Assembly: GCA_034620365.1 (NCBI GenBank)
Contig: JAQGEQ010000299.1
Location: forward strand, 1,726,555 to 1,790,554
Source of the DNA: Pegea sp. RAD2-039
Taxonomy: Eukaryota > Chordata > Thaliacea > Salpida > Salpidae
Length of the DNA: 64,000 nucleotides
Direction: 5' to 3'
A model generated the notes under the pieces. The model was not told the DNA's origin, made no database searches, and saw only the letters and a program-made list of their open reading frames with translations. Below, in pieces: positions 46,321 through 58,717 of this stretch; within the stretch, counting starts at the first letter, position 1; each line of letters starts with the position of its first letter. The translations under genes were made by a program, and so were the position numbers.

Positions 46321-47696
46321 CAAACAAAATTTCAAATATGTTTTATAAGTCAGCAAGTGACGTTGTAGCAAATTGCTGCTAATAGCTCTGTCTACATTGA
46401 AACAACTGAACTAGAGTGACTGAAAACATCATTAGATATAAAACAAAACAAGGCCACGCCTAAGGGCGTTGTCTTTTTGTTTATTTAAAAAATATATTAA
46501 AACTCCGAGAGAATCTGATAAAAATAATTTAACCTTTGAAATACTCTAACTTACACATAATGATATGCCTAATGCAAGCCTAAAGATTATTACAGATTAT
46601 TTTTTTAACAACAGCTGTTCTTATCGTATATTTGTTGTTATTAATCGGTGCTGAAAATGTAGTAACTTGTTCGTTTGATTTTGTTGAATAAAACACTTTT
46701 TAAAAGTCTTAAATTTTACAAGTTTTAAATGGCTGACTTGATTTATCAGGCTGCTGTTAAAATGTTTGTTTTGGTGAAATTTTTACATGAAGACTTTGAA
46801 AAGTTTCTCAATAATTGCTGAAATTAAAATTTGTAGATTTGTTTCTAAATAAAACTAAAAGTTAGCTTTCTTCGTTTTGAATTTTCAGCCACTAATAGCT
46901 TATACAAGGAAGTGAATGCAAAATTCAATATGTCTGCTAAAGGCAATGATCTTCAAGGGAAATTTTTTGATAAAGTATAGATTATGAATCTTTGTACAAA
47001 TTACTTGCTAGTTCACATTAAATAACATCTTATTTATGAAATATGTAAGTAAAAACTTTTAAAGGTATTACTTGTACTTTTAAATTTAGATTAGTTCTTG
47101 CATATGAATATATATTCTATTTATGAATGTTAATTAAACGAAGAATGTAAAAGAGGAATAGGCAATTTTTCCACATTAATATAGAAAAAGTGATAAAATG
47201 TATTTATTGAAAGTACCATGAACATATAATTTTTCTCTTAAATCTTAGAAGGAGATTTTTTAAGTCTCGAACAGTTATAAGAGATGCGTTTAGCAGATTC
47301 AGCTACTAAGGTTTTTAGAAATTTAAAATACTTTAATTTTCATGAAGAAAAAAACGTCAAATGTTTTATCAAAAACCAACTTTTTACATATCTTGTTTAA
47401 CTTCTAAAAGATATCTTATAATCTCTTTTAAAGACATTACTTAAATACTCATTGCTTTTGCCAATAAGTAAAATAATGCAAACACAATTTAAGGAAATAG
47501 TTACAGAAACTGAATAAAAAAGATTATTAGTTAACAAAGTAAAAAATTTTGTTTTTAATCTTTATTTAACTTTTTACAATATTTAAATTATTTACTGTTT
47601 GAAACAACTCAATTGTGTTTTCAAATTGTAGTGTTTGATTGATTCGAATTAAGTCACGTAAGGCTCCTGGATAGTTTGAGCAATCTCTTTCGACAA
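46321..47696. other. Intergenic, AT-rich
   Basis: No gene. The part at 46.62-46.75 kb resembles 30.43-30.56 kb. Confidence 0.5.
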
Positions 47697-48058
47697 ATTC
47701 TATTTGAATAAAGAATAAGGTTATAGGTTATTAGAATAACAAATTTATTCTGCTATTGCTTATAAGCTTTGATAAAACTGTTTTCAGTAAATGATTTTTA
47801 TATTTTTTGTGCTTATATATGGATTAGAAATCAATTTGGACTTTTTAGCATCTTCAATTTCTATATACTCTATTTGAATAACTGCTAATAAGCTGTGATT
47901 AACTTTTGTGGTGTATTTATTTATATTTTTACTTATTATTATTTTTTATTATTGTTTACTATATATTATGAACTAGAAATATTTATTTATATACATATCA
48001 CATACAATTATCTGACTTATAAATTTTATACTTTGGTGGGTGTTACTAAAAATCTATT

Positions 48059-49054
48059 ATGGAAACTATGGTAGATACAAATGGCAGGACCTTGCGGTCA
48101 AAAGCTCCAAAAAACCCAATCAAACCAAGTTCTTCAAAACAAGCTTTCAATGGCAATTGCCAAGCTTGTAACAAAACTTGCTCAGGTGAAGTTCTGGCAA
48201 TAGATTGCATCAAATTCCTCTCTACGTTTCACCTCACTTGTAGTGATGTGAGTAAAAAAATTTATGATATATTTGGAAATAATAAAATTCAGCAAGTGGG
48301 ATTTTGTTGGTCCTACATTAGATGTAGATCTATGGACAAAACAACTACCTCCTCCAACACTAATACAAGCCTATTGTCCGACATCAACAACACCATATCC
48401 ACTGAATTGGCCAAATTTAAATCCGAAATTGGCAACGATGTTGCCAAAATCAATGAAAAGATTTCTATCTTATCCAAATCTATGGATGAACTGGATGCCT
48501 TTACAAAGAAGCCTCTCACATGGGCCTCATTTGTTGGTAATTCTGGATCCGAAAAAAATACTAGCGTGGTCTAACTTCTTGCCGAAAAGGTTACTGACAC
48601 GCACAAAAAACTTATTCTCCACCGGGAGGATAGAGAAAACAATGTCATCATCTTTGGTGTCTCTGAGACTGATAAAGACTATGACATCAAGACTTTTAAT
48701 CAAATGTGCACTCAAAGCCTTGGTTTTGTGGACGCTCCAAAAGTTTCAATGACCAAACTCGGGGCAAAAAGATCAAATCATAAAAGACCGTTAAAAGTGT
48801 CCTTTCAGGAAAGATGGGACAAACGTAAGTTTCTTGCTAAGCTGTATAAGCTTAAGCAGGACGAAAAATTCCAGGGCATCAGAGTAGCACATGATATGTG
48901 TGAAGATGATCGCTTAGAAAATAAGCGTCTTCTAAAAGAGGCGTACAGCCAAAATCAGAAAGAGCAACCAACTGATTTCAAATACAAAGTTCGAGGTCCA
49001 CCATGGGCTTTAAAGATCGTGAAGGTCTTTTCAAAAAACGGAAGTGCAAAATAA
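48059..49054 (+). pseudogene. CR1-like ORF1 with one nonsense codon (element C)
   Basis: Colinear with the intact ORF1 at 18907. The frame is open from ATG 48059 to 49054 except for a TAA at 48572-48574, where element A has CAA (Gln), a single C-to-T change. The PHD finger is partly degraded: the first CxxC (CQAC) is present, but ECFKC has become DCIKF and the last pair reads YIRC, so zinc ligands are lost. The coiled-coil and VRGPPWALKIVK blocks are kept. Confidence 0.85.
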
Positions 49055-52023
49055 CCACTGGACCCGCATCATCCTTATTCAACCTCTCTTTGCACAAAAT
49101 TATTAATACTATGCTTCCAGCCCAAGATACCAGTACACAGAAGCCTACCACCAAATCTTACAAGTGTCAAAAAGACAATTTTTCTATTATATTAGGTATG
49201 TTTTTCAACGCACGGTCAATTGTCAACAAAATTTTCGAACTGAAAGCTCCTTTGCTTTCTCAAGATTTTACATTTGTTTTCATTACCGAAACTTGGTTGA
49301 AACCCTTTTATCCTGACTCCTTTCTGGATGACAGTGATCTTTTTCGTGCTTTGCGCTGTGACAGACTGTTTGATAGAGGCGGCGGTGCTTGTGCAAATTA
49401 TAAAACATCACTGGCACCCATGATTTCAAGAATTAAGATAAATACCATTGATTGCCCAGGATTTGAGATTATTGCTTTCAACTTTCATTACTCAAAGTCT
49501 AAGTTTTCCCGCTGTATATGTACCTACCTACCACCGTCTAAAGTTAACGATGAGGTTACTATTAAGGCCTTATTGAAGATTCTGAAAAGCCTTTTTTGTT
49601 CTGAGATTTATATTCTCGGGGATTTTAATTTTAGTAGAATTGATTGGAATAACCCAAATTTAGCATTCAATGGAAAATTGTTAATTTGAATGGAGACAAA
49701 ACTAATTTTACCAATCTGAGTCATGTCTTTGTAAACTTCCTAACTTTTCCAACCCAAGTTAGTGGTAATACTTTGGATCTTGTCATCACATCAAAACCTG
49801 AGAACGTTATCTACGTTGATCAAAATGAACCTTTTGCTCTGACATGCGATCACAACATGATTGAATTCAAGCTCCAACAAACTTTTTCTACGAACGTTAA
49901 AACTCCAAACATACGGAACTTTTATCGTGGAAATTATAACAGTATAAACAAGTTTTTATCAGATGTTGACTGGATTTCTGTTTTCAACTCTATCGAAGAC
50001 ATCAATGATATCTACTCGAGGTTTACAAACATTGTTAATGAGTCAATTAAAAAGTTCATACCTTTATATAAAGTCAACAAAAAACCACACTTGCCAAGAT
50101 ATTTAAGGAATTTACAGCATTTGAAAAACCTTTTATACAAGCAAACTATAGCAGATCCTTCCATCAAACCTCTATACAAAGATCTTTGTCTAGTCTACAA
50201 GAAATCAGTTTATAGCTTCTATTTAGGAAAAGAAAGTGCAATCTTATCTTCACCTAGCAAGAAAACGCTTTTTTAGCTTCATTAATCACAAGCTTAAGGC
50301 GAGATCTCATCTACCTCCCTTGCTTGATAACGCCAATCAGCTGGTGATGGAACCAAAGAATAAAACTGAATTGCTAAACAAACAATTTGAAAAGGTTTTT
50401 ATAACCGATGATGGCAAAACTCCTACTATTTCCTACTCCAATATTTTTTCAAATATCTCTGAGATGGTAGATCTAGACATAACAGTTGATATAGTATCTA
50501 AGGCTATTTCTTCTCTAAAAGCAACAGTTTCCAACACCTCAGATCAAATCCCAGCTTTGTTTTTAAGAAAAAGTACTTCTTCTTTAGCGCTACCCTTATC
50601 GCTACTCCTTAACATGACTCTTAAGCGGGGAAGACTTCCACAAATTTGGAAGAATGCTATTATTACTCCAATTTATAAGAAGGGTCCCAGAAACACTGCA
50701 CTTAACTACAGACCAGTTTCGCTGACTTCGGTTATCTGCAGAACTCAAGAATATATCATTCACAACCATATAACTATCCATTTGTCGGAGCATCATCTAA
50801 TATCTGAGGTCCAGCATGGCTTTGTTAAGCAAAGATATTCTTTGACTCAACATCTCACTTTTTTCAATGAGCTTACAGCTCATTACGAAAGTAATACTCC
50901 ATGTGATATGATATACCTTGATTTTGCTAAAGCTTTAGATTCTGTTCCACACAACAAGCTCATTACTGTATTGAATAACATGAAAATCAGCAACTCTATC
51001 TTAAAATGGATTGAAGATTTCTTATCAGGTAGAACCCAACAAACCCGTGTAGAAAGATCTTTATCTACTCCTAGTAAAGTCACCAGCGGCGTTCCTCAGG
51101 GTTCCGTTCTGGGTCCACTTCTCTTTTTGATTTTCATTGAAGACCTCATCAGAAGACTGATAACAGTAGACAATGTCAGTGTGTTTGTGTATGCAGATGA
51201 CATCAAGCTATTATTTGGTTCTCACTCAAAACTCCAAACTGCACTAAACATTGTAGAAAACTGGTCTGCGAATTGGCAACTTAAAATCCAGCCAACAAAG
51301 TCTGAAGTTATAACATTCTCCTGTAAGCCAGCTGCCGACTTCAGCAACCAATACTACACCAATGGATCTATTCTTGAACGAGTATCCTCAGTCATAGACC
51401 TCGGCATTACTCTGACATCTGACTTCAAATGGCACAGTTATGTTTCCAGAATCTTTGGAAAATCTATCAAGCTTGTCCACCTCATCATAAAGACTTTTAA
51501 TTCTAAAGATCCATGGTTTTTCGTCAACCTTTTCAAACTGTACATATGCCCTATTCTTGAATACAATGTCAGTGCATGGATGCCATATCAAGTTGGTGAT
51601 ATCAGAAAAATCGAATCTGTTCAGGCAACATTTACGACATTGGTTTGCAGGAAACTTAGTATCAAATATGAGAGTTATAAGCATCGTCTCAGCTTCTTCA
51701 ATTTAGATACTTTGGAAGTCCGAAGAATTAAATACGACCTTATTCAGATTTTTAAAATTATTCACAACCTAATTGATCTTCAGTTTGATTACTTTTTTTC
51801 CATTAGTCCCTCCCTCAAGTTATATCAACTTAGAAGACATAAATTACATCTTAATAAGCCCACTCCACCAGCTACGTTAACCAGATTAAGTTTTTTCTCA
51901 TACCGCACAATCAATACATGGAATAATCTGCCATCTGAGATTGTCATGTCAAAATCACTTGTGTTGTTCAAGAAAAAGCTGAATTGTTATAATATCGCCA
52001 ACATTGCTATTTCTAAACTGTGA
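49003..52023 (+). pseudogene. CR1-like ORF2, endonuclease-reverse transcriptase with two frameshifts (element C)
   Basis: The endonuclease part has NARSIVNK, FVFITETWLKPF, GDFNFSRIDW, SGNTLDLVITS and a CDHNMIEFKL block carrying the Asp-His pair. The reverse-transcriptase part (from 50236) has LNYRPVSLTSV, HGFVKQR, YLDFAKALDSVPHNKL, SGVPQGSVLGPLLF and FVYADDIKL with the catalytic YADD at 51190-51201. The C-terminal connection domain ends at 52023. A 1-nt deletion near 49680 and a 1-nt insertion near 50265, relative to element A, break the frame and partly compensate. Everything after 50236 is a continuous 595-codon frame. Confidence 0.9.
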
Positions 52024-52130
52024 ATTTTTCTCTTTTACAATACTATGATTCTGCGCAATTCTTCATTATCATATGCTTTTTCGTTTACACGTCAAATAGA
52101 TCTAATTTGTGAGAGTGTGTGTTAGCGAGA

Positions 52131-52149
52131 GGTGCTCTCTTTAGGCACC
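52131..52149 (+). repeat. 3' UTR hairpin of the CR1-like family
   Basis: GGTGC and GCACC form a 5-bp stem around a 9-nt loop, close to the 3' tail. The same hairpin is present in the copies at 6.03, 25.66 and 61.36 kb, and in a variant form in A. It may be the signal recognised by the reverse transcriptase at the start of target-primed synthesis (inference). Confidence 0.55.
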
Positions 52150-52182
52150 CTCCTTCACATTTATTGTAATAAATAAATAAAT

Positions 52183-53847
52183 TTATCCTTTGTTTAGACT
52201 TTTATGAGTTTATATTTTGATTTTAGCTACTAAATATAAAATTAATATTACTTTCTGGATCTTTATTTTCTGTTAAAAGTTTTGCATTATTCAATTATAT
52301 TTGGCAACCAAGCAAAACAACATTCATAAATTGCAACTAAATGTTTTAATGCAAGAGTAAAAACTAAACAGACAGCCACGAAAATAATAGATTATGCAAG
52401 ATGTGAATGTAGATCGTAAAACACTAACAAATGCCAACTTACTGGTTTTGAATGGCAATTGTCGAGTTTTTATTCCATAACAAGTAAATTTACTAAACTA
52501 GTTTTTGAAGTAATGTTCGAATCTCTATCTTAAAAACGTTTACTTCCATAAGTTTCGACTGATGGTTGTTTTTCAGAATCAAAAGTTGAAAAAATATGAA
52601 TACTTTACAAGTTTAGATTTTTAATTCAATATAATAACTTTTTTTCATTAATATAATTTTGGAATTTATCAAATAAAGGAAACAAATATTTATATTTGAA
52701 TTTTGAAATCAAAGGAGATATGAAACAACTTATTTTATTTAAATCAAACATCATTTTAAGTTTATGAAAGTAAACTTTAACAAAATTATTTACTCTTACA
52801 GTCACGCGATCGCTTCAATAAAAAAATAACTTCAGAAAAATACCCTCTGATCTTATCTAACATCCTCAAGTCTAATATAGATGATCTAATTCTCAATACA
52901 AAGCAACAATTTCAAACTTTCCAAGGTCGGTGAAGGACATGGCTTCTCTGAATACTTACTTAATAATAATTACTTATTTATTAATGTATGATTAATAAAT
53001 AGCTGTACTTACAGTCATTATGATAACTCTAAATATATAAACCTTTTTAAACTAACTATTGAATTCTACTGCACCAACAACATAGAAAACAAATTAATGA
53101 AAAGTATACCTATAAAATAACAGCATTTAAATTAATATTACTTGCCATCTAATAATATTAGAAAAAATCTAATACTGAAAAAGAATCAAACAAATAAAAA
53201 ATATCTAAATTCTTTTTAATAAAATCTGAAACTAAAGCAAAAAATTTAAACATCTGATTGAATATATATTATTAAGCAGCAAAGCAAAGTCAAACTTACA
53301 TGCATTACAACTGATTGAATAAAACAAAAAGTTTTTGAATTGTAGAAAAAAATAAGTTGACATAAGTAAATATAGAAAAAATAATTTTCTTATTTAATGC
53401 ATAAATAAACATAGCAAATGATTCTGCTCTTAAAGGGAACTCATCATTTTGTGACTGTAAACAACAGCCTAGATCAAGTTTTCTGTGAGGTTATACAAAT
53501 TGGCGTTTTTTGATAAAGGTTGAGTAAACGATTCTCGTCAACCATAAGAGGCGGTTCATCTTAGACAATAAGAGTCTAGAGTAAATCTTCAATTTGCTGA
53601 CCTTCAGAACGGTGTCCCATTTCACTTGACACCATATAAGACAGAGTGTAGCTTAAGGTACGATCGCAAAAGTGATAGGATGTAGTTGGTAGATGAAATC
53701 CCCTGTCCAGTTAATTCGTTTACATTTGTTGCTTGCACTGCTATCGGTTAGTTGAATCATGTCATGTGTTTTGTTTAGATAGCTTCCTGAAAGATGAAGT
53801 ATACGAAAGCAAATCACTTTCTTATGTTTCAATTCCTCTTCAATCAT
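52183..53847. other. Intergenic, AT-rich
   Basis: No gene is supported. On the minus strand 53847-53653 is open for 64 codons with ordinary protein-like composition, and more such text follows a stop down to about 53.5 kb. I recognise no family, so this may be a decayed element. Confidence 0.4.
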
Positions 53848-54845
53848 ATTTTATAAATTCAAAACTAAACAAAATATTTTTAAACTGATATTTATAAATT
53901 GAAATAAAAGTTTTTCGATTTTCTATAAAGAAGTTTGGATAAGTCAAAATATTTCTAAATAATTTCATTCATTCAATCATTGCATGACTGCAGATAACAA
54001 ATCTGATAGCTACTAAGGTGTTCATTGAGGGCTGGTTTTTACAAAATGGCCTATAGTGCTAAATATCCATGAAACATAAATTTCACCCAAAGTAGAGTAA
54101 TTTTGTCAAACGTAAGATGATTAGTTTAAGTTTGAAGGAGTATATAATGAAAGGTGGAAATATTTGTTGGTAGGAAATTCAGTTTAGTGGATTGGAGCTA
54201 TATGTTAGTAAGCTCTAAAGAAGATTGAAGACTAACTGAGACAATACTAAGGAGCTTAGCCTCAATGACAAACAGAATTAAATTTTCATAACTATTTAGT
54301 GATGTAAAACTGTCTGTGAAGTAATTGATATTAATTTTGAAAAGAAGATTGCAAATAATCCTGCTTTTAGAACATCACTTAAAATCTCAAGAAAACTTTA
54401 AGTAGTTCTACTACTGATGTCTTGTTGTCGTCTATCTTTTCATAATCCATGAAGATAAAGTAGGTGTAGTATCAAATTATCTGAGAGTTTGTACTTCTAT
54501 GGAAATTAAAATTTTTCGATTATCTTTTTTATACTAAATTTAAAAGATAATTAGTTTAATCCTTGAATGAACAAGCTCACAATCTGACTTTCACAAAAAA
54601 GTTGTTTATTTTATTAATATTTTTGTTTTCTTTTTATAGATTTTTGGTAATCTACTTTACTTAAATAAATCAATAATCAATACTGCATACAAATTTTGAT
54701 AATAAAAATAATTTTATTAACAAAGAAAAATTTAAACTTTTATATAGTTTCTTATAGAAATGTCTAATTTTTTTAGAAAATTCTCACTAATAACTATATA
54801 TTCTCTTCAGTAACATTAAATTTACGAATATTAAACATATTATAT
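53848..54845. repeat. Chimeric duplicated block
   Basis: The first 220 bp match 25068-25290 (and 60.8 kb). At about 54065-54085 the match switches to 30553 and continues to 31335. Two blocks that are 5 kb apart in the first locus are therefore joined here, so an intervening deletion occurred in a larger duplicated segment, or the two pieces were copied together. Confidence 0.7.
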
Positions 54846-55199
54846 AACTAAGATTATAATATAATGCTTGTTGACACGAACCAACGACCTGGGAGAGTGA
54901 AACTGGAGTTAACAGATTGTAGCCCTTTTTGCATGAGTTTACTTTCATAAAGTTACTAACCATAAATTACTGGACACATTTATCCTTACTTTCTTAAAAA
55001 AGTTAGTTTTCGTGTTTCATAGGTAGCGGAATATAGTGCAGCATACCCTATAATTGTAAATATATATTGTACATATAAATGAATGTCTGAAGTACTTAAC
55101 ATAAATGTATGTTAGCTTATTGATTTTCAGGTTTCTATTAGTTTTTAAATCAAATTATTATATATATACTATGGAACATATTAGCTCTGATTAAACATA

Positions 55200-56803
55200 T
55201 CAAACTATTTTATTTAAATCAATCGGGTAATTATTTCATATTATCACTTGAAGACATCACTTCGATAAGCCCATTATCAATTCTTGCAAGCATCATCAAG
55301 ACAATTCTATTATGACATTATGTACATTCTTTAACGCGGCACATTATTAACAAACTTTTCCGTTTAAAACCTCTTTTGCATTCTCATGATTTTACATTTA
55401 TCTTTATTACTAAAACTTGGTTGAACCCCTTGCATCCTGACTCCTTTCTAGTTGACAGTAATCTTTTTTGTGTTTTGCGTTGTGACAGGCTGTATTATAA
55501 GTTTGACATTGTTTAATAATTTACAAGACATCGCTGGCACCAAAGTTCACCCAAATTCAGACGGATGACATTCAATGTCCGGGATTTGAGATGATCACTT
55601 TTGATTATCGTTACTCAAAGTCCGAATTTTATCATGTAATGTTTACCTACGTATACTTATGTAAAATATACCACCCTCTAAAATGACTAGTCATTTGATG
55701 GAACACCATTTAATATCTAATGATCAGCATGGCTTTGTAAAACGGAGATCCTCCTTAAATCAATATCTTCAACATTAAGCTATTAACTTGCAATCTTTTA
55801 AAATTTCCGAAGGCTCTACACGTAGTAGAAGATTTCAACTTAAATCAATATCTTCTGAAGACTGGTCTAAGAAGTAGCAATTTAGAATCTAGCCCATAGG
55901 GTCTGAACCTTTAATTTGTTTCTCATAAGCCAGCTGCACATTCCATAAACGGATATTGTATTAATGGATTTAAGATACACGAATATCTTCGGCCCTAGAG
56001 CTTGGCTATATTTCTAAATTATTATTATGATTATGTTTATAAAATCTTTGCAAAATCAATTAGGGATTTTTACCATATTGTAAAGACCACTAATCGTAAT
56101 AATCCTTAATAGAAAAATGATTTTTCTTTATTAACCTACTTAAATAGTACATATGTCCAATTCTTATTTACGCTGTCTGTATATAGTTGACGTATTAAGT
56201 TGAAGATTAAAAAAGATTAAATGTGTTCAGATGACATTTATGAGATTGGAAAGCAGGAAACTAAACATTAAAAAAAATAATCATAAACATCGTCTCAGCT
56301 TTTCAAATTTGGATACTTTGGAAATTCGACAGATTAAATACGAATTATATCTTATATTTGAAATTACAAAAATTTAATATGACTTTAAGTTTAATTTTTT
56401 TTATTAAATCTTTTCTTAAGTTATATCAACTCAGACAGCGCACATTAGACTGGTATATTGGCCAGAGCAAGTTTTTTGCTTCTCAATAAATTGTAAGAAC
56501 CAGCTACCATCAGACATCGTCAGAATCACTTGCGCTGTTTAACCAAAAGTGAAACTGTTTTAATACTGCCAACATTGTTATTTCTAAACTGTAATTTAGT
56601 TTTATTTTTTGTTTATTTAATCTTCTATACAATTATTTACTATTATATTGTATGGGTACTACTCAAATGGCAAATGTAACACTTTTTTCTTTTTATGTCT
56701 GCTTGTTAGATACATAATATGTATATACACATGTTATATATCACCTTACTTGTGAGAAAGTGTGTTAGCAATAAGTGCTGTTTTCAGGTGCTTTCCTTCA
56801 ACT
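55200..56803 (+). mobile_element. Old, decayed CR1-like retrotransposon
   Basis: Scattered endonuclease text (around 55.35-55.50 kb, resembling SQDFTFVFVTETWL and HPDSFLVDSNLFCVLRCDR), RT text (HGFVKRRSS near 55.73 kb), the C-terminal SFSNLDTLEIRQIKY region near 56.3 kb, and a 3' UTR of the same subfamily as 17.87-18.07 kb. Many stops and deletions are present. Its 3' end directly abuts the start of the segmental duplication copy 2 at 56804. Confidence 0.75.
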
Positions 56804-58298
56804 TTCCAGAAGTTTGTTACTTTGAAAGCACTGTTCCGTACAATTGCTAATATCAAGTTTAAACTCACTTTTACAGTTATTTTGTGGTGGCCTTTATCTT
56901 TCCTTAAAACTGAATATACTTTCGAAAAATGATCAATTTTAGATTATAAATAAACTGTACTATTAAAAAGTACATGATGTTATACACTCAAGCACAATAA
57001 ACCTTATTGAAAAAGATTTAATTTGGTTTGTTGTATAAATGCAAAGTTTTAAAAGTAAGTACTAATAACAAAATACAACAAACATATATTATCAGCTTAT
57101 GACAATAAGGGTTTGCTAAGTTTCTATCTTTGCTATACTTATACATAAAGTGTATTTTAAAATATTAATTTTGACTGATAATTTAAAACCAAAAAATTTA
57201 ACCAAAGTAATAAATATTGTGGTGAACATAAGCTATAAGTAACAAAATGAAAATATTTTTATGAGATTAAACTGTGCTTTATAAAAGTTTCAAAATTTTG
57301 AAGCTTTAAGGCCACATTTTATATTGAAGGCAGTCGAGAAACGCAGATTTTTTACAGTAAAAGAAGTCATTAAAGTACAAAAACTCCACTGGCAACCAAT
57401 TAATGACACTAATAGTGTCCAGAAGACTTAAAAAAGGCAAAAAATTGAACAGTTGAATCTAGTAATAAGAAAGCTCTAATAAAAGTAACTTTTTCATTTG
57501 AAACAATTCCGTTATCGTGAACATATTTAAGTATAAAATAGTTATATTAGCTGTATAGTTTTCAAATATTTATGTATCAAGTAGATATGTCGCAAGATGT
57601 CTTATATTTCAAATCAAATATTTATCAGGAAAAACATTTTAAACAAAATAACCTCACTAATGGAAGTATTTTTATAACTAATTGACAATTTTCCACTTTA
57701 AAATGATTATTTACGTCACTATCTACAAAAATGTAGCTTAAAATAATATGATTCACTCAATCAATAGGTTAGCTTAGGTAAAAAACATTTCAGCATTATT
57801 TGAATTTTTTAAAGAGTTGTTTAGAGAAAGAAGACAAATGAAAGTAACAACTATAACTATCAAATCAGTGAGATGGTCTTTGTTATCAAGCTGTAAGTTG
57901 CCTCTTTTTCTTAAAAATTATTTTAAAGATTAATTAAATCATCTATTTCTTTAATTCTAGCAAGGCCTCAATACCTGACTGTAGTAAATATTATCAGCTC
58001 AAAATGACCATCAATCAATATTATCTTGGAAATTCTAAAAGCTTGCAAATATTTGGTGCATTTGATCTAATGCATTTACTATCAAAATTATATTTTCATC
58101 TCTATCAATATAGCAAGGCTTTCCTGGTGCAAAATGCATTCTTTTACAAAAAAAAGTAATGAAACAGACGACACTATTTAATTTTTCCTTTGAAAATAGA
58201 CGAATTATTTTAGTTTTGAAACACTCGATAGAAGTTATCAAGAGACATCTGTAGCTGCGTTTGAGAACCTCTGGTCTAGATCCTACACTCAGTTACAC

Positions 58299-58611
58299 TT
58301 AGAAACTGTTGCTACGTGATCGTGCATCTTGTTGCCGCTGAGCAGATTCCATCTCACGCTGCCTTGCTTCACGAACTTCTTGTTGGATACGTTCTCTTTC
58401 TTCTGCTAGTCGCTGATGTTCTTGCTCTAATCGTTGGCATTGTTCCGCTGCTTCCATTTCCCTTCTTCTTAATATAAAAAACAATAGAAATTACATAATC
58501 AAAAGATCCTAACTTATTTTGTAAGTTTTCTAATTACCGAATGAAGATTGAAATAGGCAAAATAGAATATATGAATACTCACACATAATTAGGAATTTCT
58601 CGGTCTTGCAT
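58299..58611 (-). CDS. Small two-exon coiled-coil protein, 65 aa
   Basis: Exon 1 (58611-58583) encodes MQDREIPNYV and ends at GTGAGT. A 115-nt intron ends at TTTTATATTAAG, and exon 2 (58467-58299) continues RREMEAAEQCQRLEQEHQRL and ends RSNSF. I placed the acceptor at 58468 so that the spacing to EMEA matches the 93-aa member. A second AAG three bases on is possible. The protein is one long charged helix with Gln/Glu/Arg heptads, a single Cys and a Ser/Arg tail. The equivalent gene in duplication copy 1 lost exon 2, so this is the only intact copy seen. Function unknown. Confidence 0.68.
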
Positions 58612-58683
58612 TTTGAAACAATCGAAATTCTTTGTCAAAATTAATCTGAAAATCTTTTTTAAAACTTTTATAATAAACTCAAC

Positions 58684-58717
58684 AGCTGAAGTGGGTTATA
58701 AGACTGGTCTGTTTATA
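58684..58717 (-). promoter_or_regulatory. TATA box and TTCAGCT initiator of coiled-coil gene
   Basis: On the minus strand TATAAAC begins at 58717, and the A of TTCAGCT is at 58687, 30 bp downstream. The ATG is at 58611, leaving a 5' UTR of 76 nt. Confidence 0.6.

Larger units (their letters stand above)
47697..52182 (+). mobile_element. CR1-like non-LTR retrotransposon, element C (near full length)
   Basis: About 4.5 kb. The 5' end ATTCTATTTGAATAA matches the 5' ends of elements A and B. It holds a 5' UTR, ORF1 (PHD finger and coiled coil), ORF2 (APE endonuclease and reverse transcriptase), a 3' UTR with hairpin, and an AATAAATAAATAAAT tail. It is the only copy here with the whole reverse transcriptase. 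Only three lesions are visible: one nonsense codon in ORF1 and a -1 and a +1 frameshift in ORF2. Near identity to the fragment at 6-7 kb points to recent activity of the family in this genome. Assignment to the CR1/Jockey group rests on ORF1 type and RT motifs. Confidence 0.9.

Noticed and set aside
51388-51684. 98-codon minus-strand frame, also seen as 6488-6784 on the plus strand
   Set aside because: It is the antisense shadow of the reverse-transcriptase frame and recurs wherever that part of the element is present.
53653-53847. 64-codon minus-strand frame with protein-like composition
   Set aside because: The text beyond its stop also looks coding, but no family is recognised and no splice sites support a gene. 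Left as intergenic.
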